A stretch of DNA of 64,000 bases from Cohnella cholangitidis (GTDB taxonomy: Bacteria > Bacillota > Bacilli > Paenibacillales > Paenibacillaceae), in NCBI RefSeq assembly GCF_014107495.1, contig NZ_CP041969.1:992001-1056000 (forward strand), written 5' to 3'. Below, piece after piece: positions 25,018-34,516 of the stretch (position 1 is its first letter; the number at the start of each line of letters is the position of its first letter). Made by a program: the position numbers and the translations under genes. The notes under the pieces are model-generated. The model searched no databases, had not been told where the DNA came from, and saw only the letters and a program-made list of their open reading frames with translations.

Positions 25018-25962
25018 ATGAATTACCGTAGACTGGGCCGAAGCGGCCTGAAAGTAAGCGAGATCAGTCTGGGAAGCTGGCTTACATACGGAGGTTACGT
25101 CGAGCAAGAGCGCGCGGCGTCGGCCATCCGCAAAGCATACGATCTAGGAGTAAACTTCTTCGATACCGCCAATGTATATGAGAAAGGCGCCGCCGAGAAA
25201 GTGATGGGCGCCATCCTTCGCGACTATCCGCGGGAAAGCTACGTGCTCGCGACGAAAGCATTCTGGCCGATGGGAGAAGGTCCGAACGATCGCGGACTGT
25301 CCCGCAAACACGTTACGGAACAAATCAATTCGAGCCTCAGCCGTCTGGGCTTGGATTACGTCGACATTTTCTACTGTCACCGCTATGACAAAGAAACGCC
25401 GATCGACGAGACGCTGCGCACGATCGACGATTTCGTCCGTCAAGGCAAAGTCCTGTACGTCGGCGTCAGCGAATGGACGGCTGCCCAGATGGAAGAAGCT
25501 CTCGGTACCGCCGATCGCTATCTGCTCGACCGGATCGTCGTAAGCCAACCCGTATATAATATGTTCAATCGTTATATCGAGAAAGAAGTCATTCCTCTCG
25601 GCGAAGCGAAAGGCATTTCCCAAGTCGTGTTTTCTCCGCTCGCCCAGGGTCTGCTGACGGGCAAATACGATTCCGTCGCCTCGATTCCTTCAGATAGCCG
25701 CGCGGCGAAGCTGGAATGGGTGAAGAACGGCATTACGGAAGAGAAGATCGAAGCCGTCAAGAAGCTTTCCGCCATCGCCCGCGACCTCGAGCTCACGACC
25801 GGCCAGCTCGCCCTTGCGTGGATTCTTCGCCAGCCTAACGTAGCCAGCGCCCTTGTCGGCGCAAGCCGCCCGGAGCAAGTCGAAGAGAACGTGAAAGCGG
25901 CCGGCGTTAAACTGTCGGAAGAAACGTTAAGCTCGATCGAGGACATTCTCGCTACGGTGTAG
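25018..25962 (+). CDS. aldo/keto reductase
   Basis: 314 residues, NADPH-dependent oxidoreductase with a TIM barrel. The catalytic tetrad is visible as Asp49 and Tyr54 (FFDTANVYEKG), Lys80 (VLATKAFW) and His121 (FYCHRYDKE). The C-terminal cofactor motif is VASALVGASRPEQVEEN. The overall form is that of the voltage-gated-K-channel-beta-like or YghZ subfamily. Physiological substrate unknown. It is a single gene with AGAAGGGATG upstream and a strong terminator downstream. Confidence 0.9.
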   Translation: MNYRRLGRSGLKVSEISLGSWLTYGGYVEQERAASAIRKAYDLGVNFFDTANVYEKGAAEKVMGAILRDYPRESYVLATKAFWPMGEGPNDRGLSRKHVTEQINSSLSRLGLDYVDIFYCHRYDKETPIDETLRTIDDFVRQGKVLYVGVSEWTAAQMEEALGTADRYLLDRIVVSQPVYNMFNRYIEKEVIPLGEAKGISQVVFSPLAQGLLTGKYDSVASIPSDSRAAKLEWVKNGITEEKIEAVKKLSAIARDLELTTGQLALAWILRQPNVASALVGASRPEQVEENVKAAGVKLSEETLSSIEDILATV

Positions 25963-25970
25963 CCAAACGA

Positions 25971-25998
25971 AAATACCGGTGCCTTGGCACCGGTATTT
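25971..25998. terminator. bidirectional terminator
   Basis: AAATACCGGTGCC and GGCACCGGTATTT form a perfect 13-bp stem around TT, with T run downstream on the plus strand. It serves the aldo/keto reductase gene and probably also limits the leftward cobalamin operon, which ends at 26039. Confidence 0.88.
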
Positions 25999-26038
25999 TT
26001 ACTTTCCTATGAAGTTAGCTATCTGCCGGAAAATAAAA

Positions 26039-26599
26039 TTATCGCAAAAAAGTCGTTTTCTCTCGTGGCGGCGTCCGCGCCGTCGCCGGAGTCTCTTCCG
26101 CCGGATAACCGACAAACAATGTTCCGACTACCTTTTTGTTGTCGGGATTACCGATGAACTCGCGCATGCGCTCGTCATGGACGAGTCCGACTCCCCGCGT
26201 GCGCCATACGAGACCTAGCCCGAGCTCGTTCGCGGCGAGCCACATGGAATGAATGGCGCAGGCGACCGCATATTCGTTGTCCTTGCTCGAGGCTTCGTCA
26301 TCCGCGATAATATCCGACGTCACGACGATAACGAGCGGAGTGGCCGTTACGACTTTCAACGATTCCGCGACCAGATTCGGTTTCGTCGGAAAACGCTGCT
26401 CCAAATATCTCCGCGCCAAATCTTCGTACCGCTGCTTCGCGGCGCCTTGAATGACGTAGAAATGCCATGGCTCGCGCAGCCGATCGTTGGGGGCGAGCAC
26501 GGCTGCCTCCAGAAGGGCGTGAATTTTATCCTCCTCGACTAAATCCGGCTTGAGGTTTCTCACCGCTCTCCGTTGCCGCAATAATGAAATGACCGACAT
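26039..26599 (-). CDS. nitroreductase-family flavoprotein at the end of the cobalamin operon
   Basis: 186 residues: MSVISLLRQRRAVRNLKPD and LEAAVLAPNDRLREPWHFYVIQG are FMN-binding nitroreductase motifs, and WLAANELGLGLVW is the conserved second half. The start at 26599 has AAAGGAGA upstream and is 4 bp beyond the cbiA stop, so it is co-transcribed with the cobalamin genes. Its function there is unknown. A BluB-like role (lower-ligand synthesis from reduced flavin) was considered, but the sequence looks more like a general YdjA-type nitroreductase. A flavin reductase serving cobalt reduction is another guess. Confidence 0.82.
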   Translation of the reverse strand: MSVISLLRQRRAVRNLKPDLVEEDKIHALLEAAVLAPNDRLREPWHFYVIQGAAKQRYEDLARRYLEQRFPTKPNLVAESLKVVTATPLVIVVTSDIIADDEASSKDNEYAVACAIHSMWLAANELGLGLVWRTRGVGLVHDERMREFIGNPDNKKVVGTLFVGYPAEETPATARTPPREKTTFLR

Positions 26600-26603
26600 C
26601 CGT

Positions 26604-28007
26604 TCAGTCTCCTTTCCGTTGATAGTCTTGGCATCGCGCGATCCATCGCTCGACCATGGCAGGTTCGGAAGCAAAATGAAAATGGACGTAACCGGCAACC
26701 AAGTTGCCGTCATGACTAAGATATCCGTCCTGCTTTATCCCTTGCCGGCCCGTCGTTTCGTACGCGTGCTCGTGCGCGCTGCCGTCTGCGGATTCCGAAA
26801 CGAACGTGGAATAATGGAACTCGTGGCCTTTCGCTTCGTCGGACGGTCCCAATAGAAAATTGCCTTCCGCCCCGCCAACATCCCGATAGCCTAACGCCGC
26901 CAGCTTATTCTGCATCCGCACGTAGCCGGGGACGATTCCGAGCATCGGATACCGTCTGCCGTTCGTATCTTCGATCGCCCGGGTCAAATACATATAACCC
27001 CCGCACTCCGCCAGCGTCGGAATGCCCGAATGAATAGCTTCCTTGATGGACTGCTTTACGGTATCGTCCGCAGCCAATGTCGCGGCGAATTCCTCCGGGA
27101 ATCCGCCGCCGAGATATAACCCGTGAACGTTCTCGGGAAGCCGTTCCCCGGCAAGCGGAGAGAAATAAACGATTTCCGCGCCGTAGGCTTCCAGCAGCTC
27201 GATATTTTCTTGGTAGTAGAAGTTAAACGCGGCGTCTTTAGCTATCGCTATCCTGACCGGTATGGCCGGTTTGTCGCCGCGCGGCCGGAACAATTCGGCT
27301 TCCGGCGCTTCTACCTTTGGCGATTCCGCCAACTCCCAGATCCGCTCTATGTCGATCGTTGACGAGACCAGATCTCCTAACCGCTCGAAGAAAGGTTCAA
27401 GCTGTCCTCTCTCGATAGAAGGAATAAGACCAAGATGCCTTTCCGGAATTGCGATCTCGTCTTCCCGCTTCAAGTATCCGACGACCGGTATTCCGCACTC
27501 CTGCCCGACCGCGTCGCGAACGATCCGATAATGGCTTTCGCTGCCTACCTTGTTGGCGATTACCCCCGCTATTTTAACCCGAGGGTCGAAAACCTGGAAT
27601 CCTTTGACGATGGCGGCAACGCTCCGCGCCATGCTCTGGCAATTGACGACCAGCAGCACCGGAGCGTCTACCAGCAGGCTTATCTCGGCGGAGCTTCCGT
27701 CGTTGTTCGTCGGATTTTTGCCGTCATACAGTCCCATTACCCCTTCGATAACGGAAATATCCGCGTCTCGGCTTGCTCTCGCATAGATCTCTTTCACCGT
27801 ATCATGGTCTAACATATAACTATCGAGATTACGGGAGACGCGCCCGGTAACCGCGGAATGATAGGTAGGATCGATATAGTCGGGGCCGCACTTGAACCCT
27901 TGGACGCGGCGCCCCGAACGTTTGAACGCCGCCATCAAGCCGATCGTTAACGTTGTCTTGCCGACGCCGCTGCCGGTTCCGGCGATCACGATTTTTCGAA
28001 CGGTCAT
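26604..28007 (-). CDS. cbiA: cobyrinate a,c-diamide synthase
   Basis: 467 residues. The enzyme amidates the a and c side chains of cobyrinate using ATP and glutamine. The N-terminal ATP domain starts with P-loop AGTGSGVGKTT and has GFKCGPDYIDPTYH and VIEGVMGLYDG. The C-terminal class-I glutamine amidotransferase-like domain has the nucleophile in LAECGGYMYL and HEFHYSTF. The ATG overlaps the cbiG stop by 4 bp. Full family length. Confidence 0.96.
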   Translation of the reverse strand: MTVRKIVIAGTGSGVGKTTLTIGLMAAFKRSGRRVQGFKCGPDYIDPTYHSAVTGRVSRNLDSYMLDHDTVKEIYARASRDADISVIEGVMGLYDGKNPTNNDGSSAEISLLVDAPVLLVVNCQSMARSVAAIVKGFQVFDPRVKIAGVIANKVGSESHYRIVRDAVGQECGIPVVGYLKREDEIAIPERHLGLIPSIERGQLEPFFERLGDLVSSTIDIERIWELAESPKVEAPEAELFRPRGDKPAIPVRIAIAKDAAFNFYYQENIELLEAYGAEIVYFSPLAGERLPENVHGLYLGGGFPEEFAATLAADDTVKQSIKEAIHSGIPTLAECGGYMYLTRAIEDTNGRRYPMLGIVPGYVRMQNKLAALGYRDVGGAEGNFLLGPSDEAKGHEFHYSTFVSESADGSAHEHAYETTGRQGIKQDGYLSHDGNLVAGYVHFHFASEPAMVERWIARCQDYQRKGD

Positions 28008-29158
28008 CGCTCAGCCATCCTTCCCGTTTCTCGCCAGCCCCGTCGTTTAACCCCGACGGAAATCGTGACGTTGCCCGATTTTTTCTTCACGAGGACGAGA
28101 TCGGACGAACCCGTGTACAGCTTGGCTGCCGGTTCGCTTACGGCGTAAGCGCCGGTAAATTTGAATACCGTATCGGAAGGCGCTTCGATCGTTGCTTCGT
28201 TTAACTGCTCCGCCGTATAGGTAACCAACTCCCAGCGGAATTTGTTCGCGACGGCGAGCAACCCTTCCTCGTCCTTCTTCAGGTCTATCGTGCATATCGC
28301 TTGTACGCTTCTGAGCGCCAATCCCAACTCCGCCAGCGTTTCTCTTACGACTCCTTCGATCTCATCCGCTGCCGTGCCGCGGTTGCAGCCGATGCCGAGC
28401 GCGATAACCTTGGGGCGGTATAGAATGCCGTTGGAAAGAATCGCTTCTTCCTCGGGCGACAGAACCCGATGGGTTACGACGAGAGCCGCATGGGGGCTCG
28501 CTTGCAGCCCTTCCGCCAAAGAACCGTACGTCCGAATATTCGCGGGCAGCGGCGTATCGTATAACCACCACCCCGTCTCCCCCGATTCTTGGACTACGGC
28601 AACCTGCTCCTCGTTCACGACGGACGCGCTTACCGGCGTCAGCTTCTCGTCGGATTCCCATTCCCAGCCGAAGCGCCGTCCGAACAAATCTACCGCTATC
28701 GTTCCCTGTACGTCCGATGCCGTCGTAATGACAGGCTTTGCTTCGATTGCGGCGGCTACTTCGCGAGTCAATTCGTTGGCTCCGCCCAAGTGACCGGACA
28801 GAACGCTAATGACATGTTCTCCTTTATCGTCGATGACGACGATTCCGGGATCTTCCTTCTTATCTTTCAGCAAGGGAGCGATCATGCGGATGACGGCTCC
28901 AAGAGAAATAATGATAATGAGGCCTTTGTAAGCCGGGAACAAGGCTGGAAAAAGCAGCCTGACGCTGCCTTCGAACAGTTGGATGCCTCTTTCCTCTTCA
29001 TCCCCGCGACGGAATTTCGACATGTAATAGAGATCGGAGCGGCCGAATGAAGCATGAAGCTTCCGCGCAAGCTCCACGCCATGCTTCGTGATCGCCACGA
29101 TCGCGTAATCCCCGTTCCTCTCGATTGAAGGGATTTCATCTTCCAGCAACAGGATCAC
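28004..29158 (-). CDS. cbiG: cobalt-precorrin-5A hydrolase
   Basis: 384 residues. CbiG opens the delta-lactone of cobalt-precorrin-5A and releases acetaldehyde. The N-terminal part contains LIIIISLGAVIRMIAPLLKDKK and DDKGEHVISVLSGHLGGANELT, and the C-terminal part ALGIGCNRGTAADEI. I place the start at GTG 29158, which overlaps the cbiF stop as GTGA with AAAGGGGTG upstream. The longer frame to 29464 runs antiparallel through cbiF codons in another phase and looks unlike protein. Confidence 0.94.
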   Translation of the reverse strand: MILLLEDEIPSIERNGDYAIVAITKHGVELARKLHASFGRSDLYYMSKFRRGDEEERGIQLFEGSVRLLFPALFPAYKGLIIIISLGAVIRMIAPLLKDKKEDPGIVVIDDKGEHVISVLSGHLGGANELTREVAAAIEAKPVITTASDVQGTIAVDLFGRRFGWEWESDEKLTPVSASVVNEEQVAVVQESGETGWWLYDTPLPANIRTYGSLAEGLQASPHAALVVTHRVLSPEEEAILSNGILYRPKVIALGIGCNRGTAADEIEGVVRETLAELGLALRSVQAICTIDLKKDEEGLLAVANKFRWELVTYTAEQLNEATIEAPSDTVFKFTGAYAVSEPAAKLYTGSSDLVLVKKKSGNVTISVGVKRRGWRETGRMAER

Positions 29159-29934
29159 GACGGCTTCACCCCTTTGCGGAACCGATGGGTAAACTCCTTG
29201 TCGTACAGCTTGGAACGGTATTCCTCGTTGCTGTGAATTTCCGGGTCGAGCGCCCATCCGGCCAAAATCATCGCGTGCGAGCGAATCCCGTTCTGCTGCA
29301 TCTCCCGATCGAGATTGGCGAGCGTCGTACGTACGATTCTCTGATCCGGCCATGTCGCGCGCTGAATGACCGCGACTGGCGTATCTTCGCTCCAGCCCGC
29401 GTCCGTAAGCTCCTTGACGACTTTCTTCGTTAACGTCGCGCTCAAGAAGAGCGCGATCGTGCAATGGTGGGCGGCCAGATCCCGCAGCTTCTCCAGCTCG
29501 GGAACCGGGGTTCTGCCTTCCGCCCGCGTCAAGATCAACGTCTGGGTAAGATCGGGAATCGTAAGCTCCGCTCCGATCGCCGCAGCCGAAGCGAATACGG
29601 AACTGACTCCCGGTACGACTTCGTACCCGATGCCCTCCTTCTTAAGCAGAGCGATTTGTTCCATGATCGCTCCGAATACGGCGGGGTCTCCCGTATGGAC
29701 TCTGGCCACGCTCTTGCCCTGCTTCGCCCGGTCGACCATGATGGCGACCATCTCGTCGAGCGCCATTCCCGCGCTCTTCAGGATTTCCGCGCCGGGTTTC
29801 GCCTTGGCGATCAACTCTTCGTTAACGAGCGAATCGGTATAGAGGACGACGTCAGCCTCTTGAAGCAAGCGCAAGCCTTTGACCGTGATCAGATCCGGAT
29901 CTCCGGGACCGGCCCCGATAATATGTATCTTCAT
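29155..29934 (-). CDS. cbiF: cobalt-precorrin-4 C11-methyltransferase
   Basis: 259 residues, SAM-dependent tetrapyrrole methylase. Motifs: GAGPGDPDLITVKGLRLLQE at the N-terminus, VARVHTGDPAVFGAIMEQ, and YEVVPGVSSVFASAAAIGAE. It methylates C11 of the corrinoid precursor before CbiG acts. The start overlaps the cbiL stop (ATGA) and its stop overlaps the cbiG start. Confidence 0.95.
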   Translation of the reverse strand: MKIHIIGAGPGDPDLITVKGLRLLQEADVVLYTDSLVNEELIAKAKPGAEILKSAGMALDEMVAIMVDRAKQGKSVARVHTGDPAVFGAIMEQIALLKKEGIGYEVVPGVSSVFASAAAIGAELTIPDLTQTLILTRAEGRTPVPELEKLRDLAAHHCTIALFLSATLTKKVVKELTDAGWSEDTPVAVIQRATWPDQRIVRTTLANLDREMQQNGIRSHAMILAGWALDPEIHSNEEYRSKLYDKEFTHRFRKGVKPS

Positions 29935-30641
29935 TTTCTCACCACCATCAACGTTAAGTATTCTAATTCCCGGCCTTCAAGCACCCGAATGTCCCGCCAG
30001 ATCATCTCCTCGGAGGAGGTAACCTTAGTCAACACCGAAGCTTTATCCAACAAATCAAGATCGCCTAATACGCGGAGCATCAAGTCGATGACCTTGGCGA
30101 CTTTAATCAGAACGACGCAATGGTGCGACTCGATCGCATGGCGCATCGCGTCGTAGTCGTCCATCGCGGGAACGATCGCGATCTGCTCGTCTCCGTCCGC
30201 GAGAGGAATCCCGAGACGGGATGCGGACGCGTTCACGGAAGATATTCCGGGAATCGAACGGATTTCCACTTCCGGGTGGCGTTCTTGCATCAATCTCATC
30301 AGATGGATAAAGGTGCTGTAGATCATCGGGTCGCCTTCCGTGACGAACGCGACGTTCTTGCCTTGCCCGATGTGCGTCCATACGGTATCTACCGTATTGT
30401 TCCACTGCAGCTCTAACGCCTCGCGGTCTCTTGTCATCGGGAAGGTCAGGCCGATCATTTCCTTCTCTTCCGTGTTCACGTATAGCTCCGTAATCGTCAG
30501 GGCATAGCTCTTAGCGCCCTTCTTCTTGCGCGGATACGCAATGACGGGGCTTTCCCTCAGAATGCGGAACGCCTTCACGGTGATGAGCTCCGGATCTCCG
30601 GGGCCGACGCCCAGACCGTACAATATGCCAAGCTCACTCAC
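29931..30641 (-). CDS. cbiL: cobalt-precorrin-2 C20-methyltransferase
   Basis: 236 residues, SAM-dependent tetrapyrrole methylase. Motifs: LYGLGVGPGDPELITVKAFRIL, VAFVTEGDPMIYSTFIHLM and IPGISSVNASASRLGIPL. It acts early, on cobalt-precorrin-2. GTG start at 30641 overlaps the cbiT stop by 8 bp. The closing segment SEEMIWRDIRVLEGRELEYLTLM is typical of the family. Confidence 0.95.
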   Translation of the reverse strand: MSELGILYGLGVGPGDPELITVKAFRILRESPVIAYPRKKKGAKSYALTITELYVNTEEKEMIGLTFPMTRDREALELQWNNTVDTVWTHIGQGKNVAFVTEGDPMIYSTFIHLMRLMQERHPEVEIRSIPGISSVNASASRLGIPLADGDEQIAIVPAMDDYDAMRHAIESHHCVVLIKVAKVIDLMLRVLGDLDLLDKASVLTKVTSSEEMIWRDIRVLEGRELEYLTLMVVRK

Positions 30642-31173
30642 TTGCGCTCGTCTCCTTCTCGTTCGCCGCTTCGGGCTCCTTTTGTTTGGCCGTTATGATA
30701 TATACCGGATTCAAGCCTTCGAACCGGGTCATGTCCAGAATCGGTTTGCTCCGGGAAATCTGCACCATCGAGATATTCACGGCAAGTCCCTCCGCCGCCA
30801 AAATCCGGTTCGCTTCGTACAAATTCTCGATCGTCACCGCGTTAAGAACGATCCTTCCGCCCGGACGAAGCCTCTCCGCGCAAATCCTCAGCAGCTCCTT
30901 CATCTCGCCGCCCGTACCGCCTAGGAATACCGCGTCGGGATCGGGAAACGATTGAAGCCCGTCCGGCGCCAAGCCTTGTATCGCCGTAATATCCGCGCGA
31001 AAACGACGCATATTGTCCCGGCAGTTCTGAAGATCCGCGGCGTTTTTCTCGATGGCGTACACTTCGCCCTGTCTGGCGATTCGGGCCGCTTCAATCGCTA
31101 CCGAGCCCGTGCACGTGCCGATATCCCAAACGATGCTGTCCGGTTTAAGCGCAAGCTGGCCAAGGCTTAACAC
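30634..31173 (-). CDS. cbiT: cobalt-precorrin-6B C15-methyltransferase (decarboxylating), CbiT
   Basis: 179 residues with a class-I SAM methyltransferase fold: [19 protein letters not shown] is the SAM-binding loop and [15 protein letters not shown] follows. GTG at 31173 overlaps the cbiE stop by 7 bp (GTGTTAA), with AAGAAGGA 6 bases upstream. The usual N-terminal residues of CbiT (TKxEIRxLSLGxL) are found only by reading back into the cbiE frame across a one-base shift, so this may really be the second half of a fused CbiET protein; see the finding on this junction. Confidence 0.9.
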   Translation of the reverse strand: MLSLGQLALKPDSIVWDIGTCTGSVAIEAARIARQGEVYAIEKNAADLQNCRDNMRRFRADITAIQGLAPDGLQSFPDPDAVFLGGTGGEMKELLRICAERLRPGGRIVLNAVTIENLYEANRILAAEGLAVNISMVQISRSKPILDMTRFEGLNPVYIITAKQKEPEAANEKETSASE

Positions 31174-31913
31174 GCGGATTCCTTCTTCGTGATCAATCCC
31201 TTATCCGGCTTGCGTTGGGAGAAAGCTTCGTCTTCGATGCCGAGCGGCCACGAAGGCAAAGCTTCCCCAGCGCCTGCCCGATGCCTGAGCACGACGACAT
31301 TCAACGGGGAGAACGCATGGTCCTTAGCTTCCAGAAGCTCGTACCAGCCGCATCGCTCCGACTTCCCGTCCAAGTTTTCGGCGACGAACATCCGATATTC
31401 CGCCATTCCGAAATCGAGCAAATAGTCGGCGACGGCTCCCGGATGGTTGACCTCGTCGGTCAGAAGCGCAACCTTCGGTTTCCCGTCGATCCGTTGAGCA
31501 AGTCCCTTTATGTTGCGCCCGTGCAAGCTGATCACTTCGGCATCCTGCCAGCTCTCCCCCATCCGGGCAAAAGCAAGCTGAACGGAGCTTGTCGCGGGAT
31601 AGATCTCAACGTCCAGCTTCTTGCTCAAGTAACCTCCGATTCCGTAGAATAGAGGATCGCCCGAAGCCAAGACGATGCATCTTTTCCCTTGCTGCGCCTG
31701 CTCGATCAAGCGGTTGGCCGCATTCGTTAGCGCACCCTTCAGCACGATCTTCAGGCCGGGATATTCCGGAAAAAATCCAAGCTGCCTCTCGCCTCCCATT
31801 AGAACTTCGCTTTGCTCGATCCATTCCAAATAAGCCGGCAGCAGACTTTCCTTGCCGCTATCCCCGACCCCGATCACCTTCGGTTTGCAAGCCGCCCGGT
31901 TGTCGTTTGCCAC
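31167..31913 (-). CDS. cbiE: cobalt-precorrin-7 C5-methyltransferase, CbiE
   Basis: 248 residues, SAM-dependent tetrapyrrole methylase; [40 protein letters not shown] and [11 protein letters not shown]-type motifs are visible (here [12 protein letters not shown]). GTG start preceded by AAAGGGTG. The C-terminal [20 protein letters not shown] is the normal linker into CbiT in fused CbiET proteins, and the frame then ends abruptly after ESAC. Adding one A at about 31179 would give a single fused protein of 426 residues. Confidence 0.92.
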   Translation of the reverse strand: MANDNRAACKPKVIGVGDSGKESLLPAYLEWIEQSEVLMGGERQLGFFPEYPGLKIVLKGALTNAANRLIEQAQQGKRCIVLASGDPLFYGIGGYLSKKLDVEIYPATSSVQLAFARMGESWQDAEVISLHGRNIKGLAQRIDGKPKVALLTDEVNHPGAVADYLLDFGMAEYRMFVAENLDGKSERCGWYELLEAKDHAFSPLNVVVLRHRAGAGEALPSWPLGIEDEAFSQRKPDKGLITKKESAC

Positions 31914-31946
31914 TCCGTTTCACCCTTTCCCGATTGTCCGTGCCTT

Positions 31947-33070
31947 CTACGCATGAAAACCGCCATTTCTCTCCGCTTGTCCGAGCAAGACGGCTTTCAT
32001 CGAAATGATGACGGTTTCCATATCCATTCCGCCTCCTATTTCACGCAAGCTTTCCTCGCAGCAATAAGCGCATAACCGCTCGAAAAACTCGCCATAACCC
32101 CACTCTTGCATCCAATCCCCGACTAGCGCCGCCGTATTGGCTTCAGAGATAGCCGCTTTTTGTTCCGGCGTCGCGCCCGCTTCCTCCGCCACCTTGGCGA
32201 GAAAACCGAAGTCGACCGGCGCGCTCTTGTTATGGACCATCATGACGCCTTGCGCGACTTTGGAGAATTTACCCATCATTCCGACAAGGGTAACCTTACG
32301 AACGCCTTGTTTCTTGCAATGCAACAGGCAAAACCGACGAAGTCGCCCATCTCGATGAACGCTTCCTCCGGCAATTCGGGATACATCTCCATGCCGAACT
32401 TCTCGCTTCGCCCTCCGGTCGACAGCACGAGATGGTCGCACCCGCACCTTACCGCCACGCGTATCGCCTGAACGACGCTCGCTTTATAAGCCGCGGTAGA
32501 GAAAGGCACGACCGTCCCTCTCGTTCCCAATATCGAAATGCCGCCTATAATGCCCAGGCGACCGTTTAACGTTTTCTTGGCGATCTCCTCGCCGTCCGGC
32601 ACGGAGACGACGACTTTGACTCCGCGCTCCAGCTTGAATAGGCTGAGCACGAACGCAACGGAATCGCGGATCATCTTGCGCGGTACGGGATTGATCGCGG
32701 CTTCGCCGACGGCCACGGGCAGACCGGGTTTCGTCACCCGTCCGACCCCGATGCCCCCGTCAATGACGATTCCGGGCTCCGGCAGCCACGACACGCGGGC
32801 GATAATCCGCGCGCCGTGCGTCGCATCCGGGTCGTCTCCGCCATCCTTGATCACTTCCGCTTCGGCGAAGGCGTCCGAGAATTCGCTTCTCACGATATCG
32901 AACGCGACCTCGATTCCGATCGGCAGCTTGATCGTTGTTTGGACTTGCGCCTCCTGCACGATAAGGGCGATAAGAGCCGCTTGCGCAGCGGCCGTCGCGC
33001 AGGAGCCCGTCGTGTATCCGTGCCTGAGAGGTTTCGTCTCTTGGTTATCGCCTTCCGCCGCCATCGCCAT
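31947..33070 (-). pseudogene. cbiD: cobalt-precorrin-5B C1-methyltransferase, interrupted by one frameshift
   Basis: CbiD methylates C1 with SAM. The first frame (33070 to about 32330) carries the signature LRHGYTTGSCATAAAQAAL and STGGRSEKFG...FIEMGDFVGFA. The second (about 32330 to 31947) continues as LLHCKKQGVRKVTLVGMMGK through the normal C-terminus. A single C missing in GCCTG at about 32327 explains the break; restoring it gives 374 residues, the normal family length. Both halves look conserved, so a sequence error is as likely as inactivation. The gene sits at its expected place between cbiC and cbiE. Confidence 0.9.
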
Positions 33071-33071
33071 C

Positions 33072-33722
33072 TTACCCCGTCCGCTCCGCCATCAATGAAA
33101 TCGCGTTAACCGCCGCTACCGCGACAGGACTTCCGCCCTTGCGCCCGATATTCGTGATGAACGGGATATCGAGCTTCGCCAGCTCCTCCTTCGATTCGGC
33201 GGCCGATACGAATCCGACCGGAACTCCGATGACGAGTCCCGGTTTTGCCGCGCCTTCCTTCACGAGACGGATGAGCTCCAGCAATGCCGTAGGAGCGTTG
33301 CCGATCGCGTAGATGCCTCCTTCTGCTTCCTTAATCGCCTTGCGAATCGAGATAATCGCGCGCGTCGTATTGAGCCGTTTGGCTTCTTCCATGACATCGC
33401 GATCGGAAATGTACACGTTGACCGTGCTGCCGAACTTTTCCAACCGCGGCTTGCTAATGCCGACTTGTACCATCTGCACGTCCGCCACGACCGGACGGCC
33501 CGCGCGGATCGCCTCGATGCCCGCCCGGATCGCATCCCGGTGAAACACCAAGCTCCGCCCTAATTCAAAGTCCGCGGAAGCGTGAATGACCCGCTGCACG
33601 ACCGGATATTGTTCCGCCGTGTACGAATGCTCGCCAAGCTCTTCCGTAATCATCTCGAAGCTGCGCTCTTCGATTTCCTGAGGCTGCACGGTCAACGGTT
33701 TAAAATCGGTATGAAACTCCAT
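33072..33722 (-). CDS. cbiC: cobalt-precorrin-8 methylmutase
   Basis: 216 residues. CbiC moves a methyl group from C11 to C12 to yield cobyrinate. The conserved active-site histidine is in VVQRVIHASADFELGRSL, and GLVIGVPVGFVSAAESKEEL plus TNIGRKGGSPVAVAAVNAI are diagnostic. ATG at 33722 follows AGGGAGGACG. The stop abuts the cbiD start, which begins 2 bp downstream. Confidence 0.96.
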   Translation of the reverse strand: MEFHTDFKPLTVQPQEIEERSFEMITEELGEHSYTAEQYPVVQRVIHASADFELGRSLVFHRDAIRAGIEAIRAGRPVVADVQMVQVGISKPRLEKFGSTVNVYISDRDVMEEAKRLNTTRAIISIRKAIKEAEGGIYAIGNAPTALLELIRLVKEGAAKPGLVIGVPVGFVSAAESKEELAKLDIPFITNIGRKGGSPVAVAAVNAISLMAERTG

Positions 33723-33724
33723 TG

Positions 33725-34498
33725 TTACGTCCTCCCTAATACTTCGTTTGCTTTCGAGACAACGCCCTCGAACTCGTTATAATAGATCCCGTACGCTACC
33801 GCGGGGCGGCCGATGACGATCGTCTCGATGCCAAGCGCCAGCGCCGATTCGAGCTTCTCGTCCACCGCCCCTGCCTTGCCGCTTTCCTTCGTGATCATCA
33901 GAGTCACGTTATAGTGGCGATATAACGCCTCGTTAAGTTCCCTGGAAAAAGGACCTTGCATCGCGACGATGTTTTTCTGCTCTAGGCCGAGCTCTTCGCA
34001 CTTCTCCATATTGTCTCGGCGGGGCAGCATCCTGGCGACAAGCGTCGTGCCCGGGAGCGATAGCAATTTTCTCGTAAATATCGCAAGCGTCTTGCTTCCG
34101 GTCGTCAGCATGACGACGCCTTTTCGTTCCGCCGCCAGCTCCGCTGCTTGTTCGTAATCGTCCACGTACGTAATGAGCGGGTTGTCATCGAACGTAAGTC
34201 GGTCCCGCTCGTAGCGGATGTACGGAACACCGGTCGCTTCCGCGGCGGCGATCGCGTTCCGCGAAGCTTCCTCCGCGAACGGATGGGTCGCGTCTACGAC
34301 GAGACGAACGCTTTTATCCTCGATAAGACCGATTAACGCATCTTGAGGCAACCGTCCGGTAAGCACGGGCAGACCGGCTTCCTCCATCGATTTCGCCGCG
34401 CTCTCGGTAACGACCGTAGTCAGCAACGGATGGCCTTCCCGCTGCAGAAGAAGCGCCAGCTCGCGGGCATCGCTCGTGCCTGCCATGACCAAAATCAT
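33725..34498 (-). CDS. cbiJ: cobalt-precorrin-6A reductase
   Basis: 257 residues. NADPH-dependent reduction of the macrocycle; MILVMAGTSDARELALLLQ is the nucleotide-binding start, and VVDATHPFAEEASRNA, VMLTTGSKTLAIF and MQGPFSRELNEALYRHYN are CbiJ/CobK motifs. Ends with the common ETIVIGRPAVAYG. It is followed by cbiC after 2 bp. Confidence 0.95.
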   Translation of the reverse strand: MILVMAGTSDARELALLLQREGHPLLTTVVTESAAKSMEEAGLPVLTGRLPQDALIGLIEDKSVRLVVDATHPFAEEASRNAIAAAEATGVPYIRYERDRLTFDDNPLITYVDDYEQAAELAAERKGVVMLTTGSKTLAIFTRKLLSLPGTTLVARMLPRRDNMEKCEELGLEQKNIVAMQGPFSRELNEALYRHYNVTLMITKESGKAGAVDEKLESALALGIETIVIGRPAVAYGIYYNEFEGVVSKANEVLGRT

Positions 34499-34516
34499 AT
34501 CGAACCGCTCCTTCGC

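Noticed and set aside
26039-26599. Assignment of the nitroreductase as BluB
   Set aside because: The substrate-loop region does not look like BluB by eye; only operon position supports it.
29159-29464. Extended start of CbiG inside cbiF
   Set aside because: The extra residues have no family resemblance; GTG at 29158 overlaps the cbiF stop in the usual GTGA manner.
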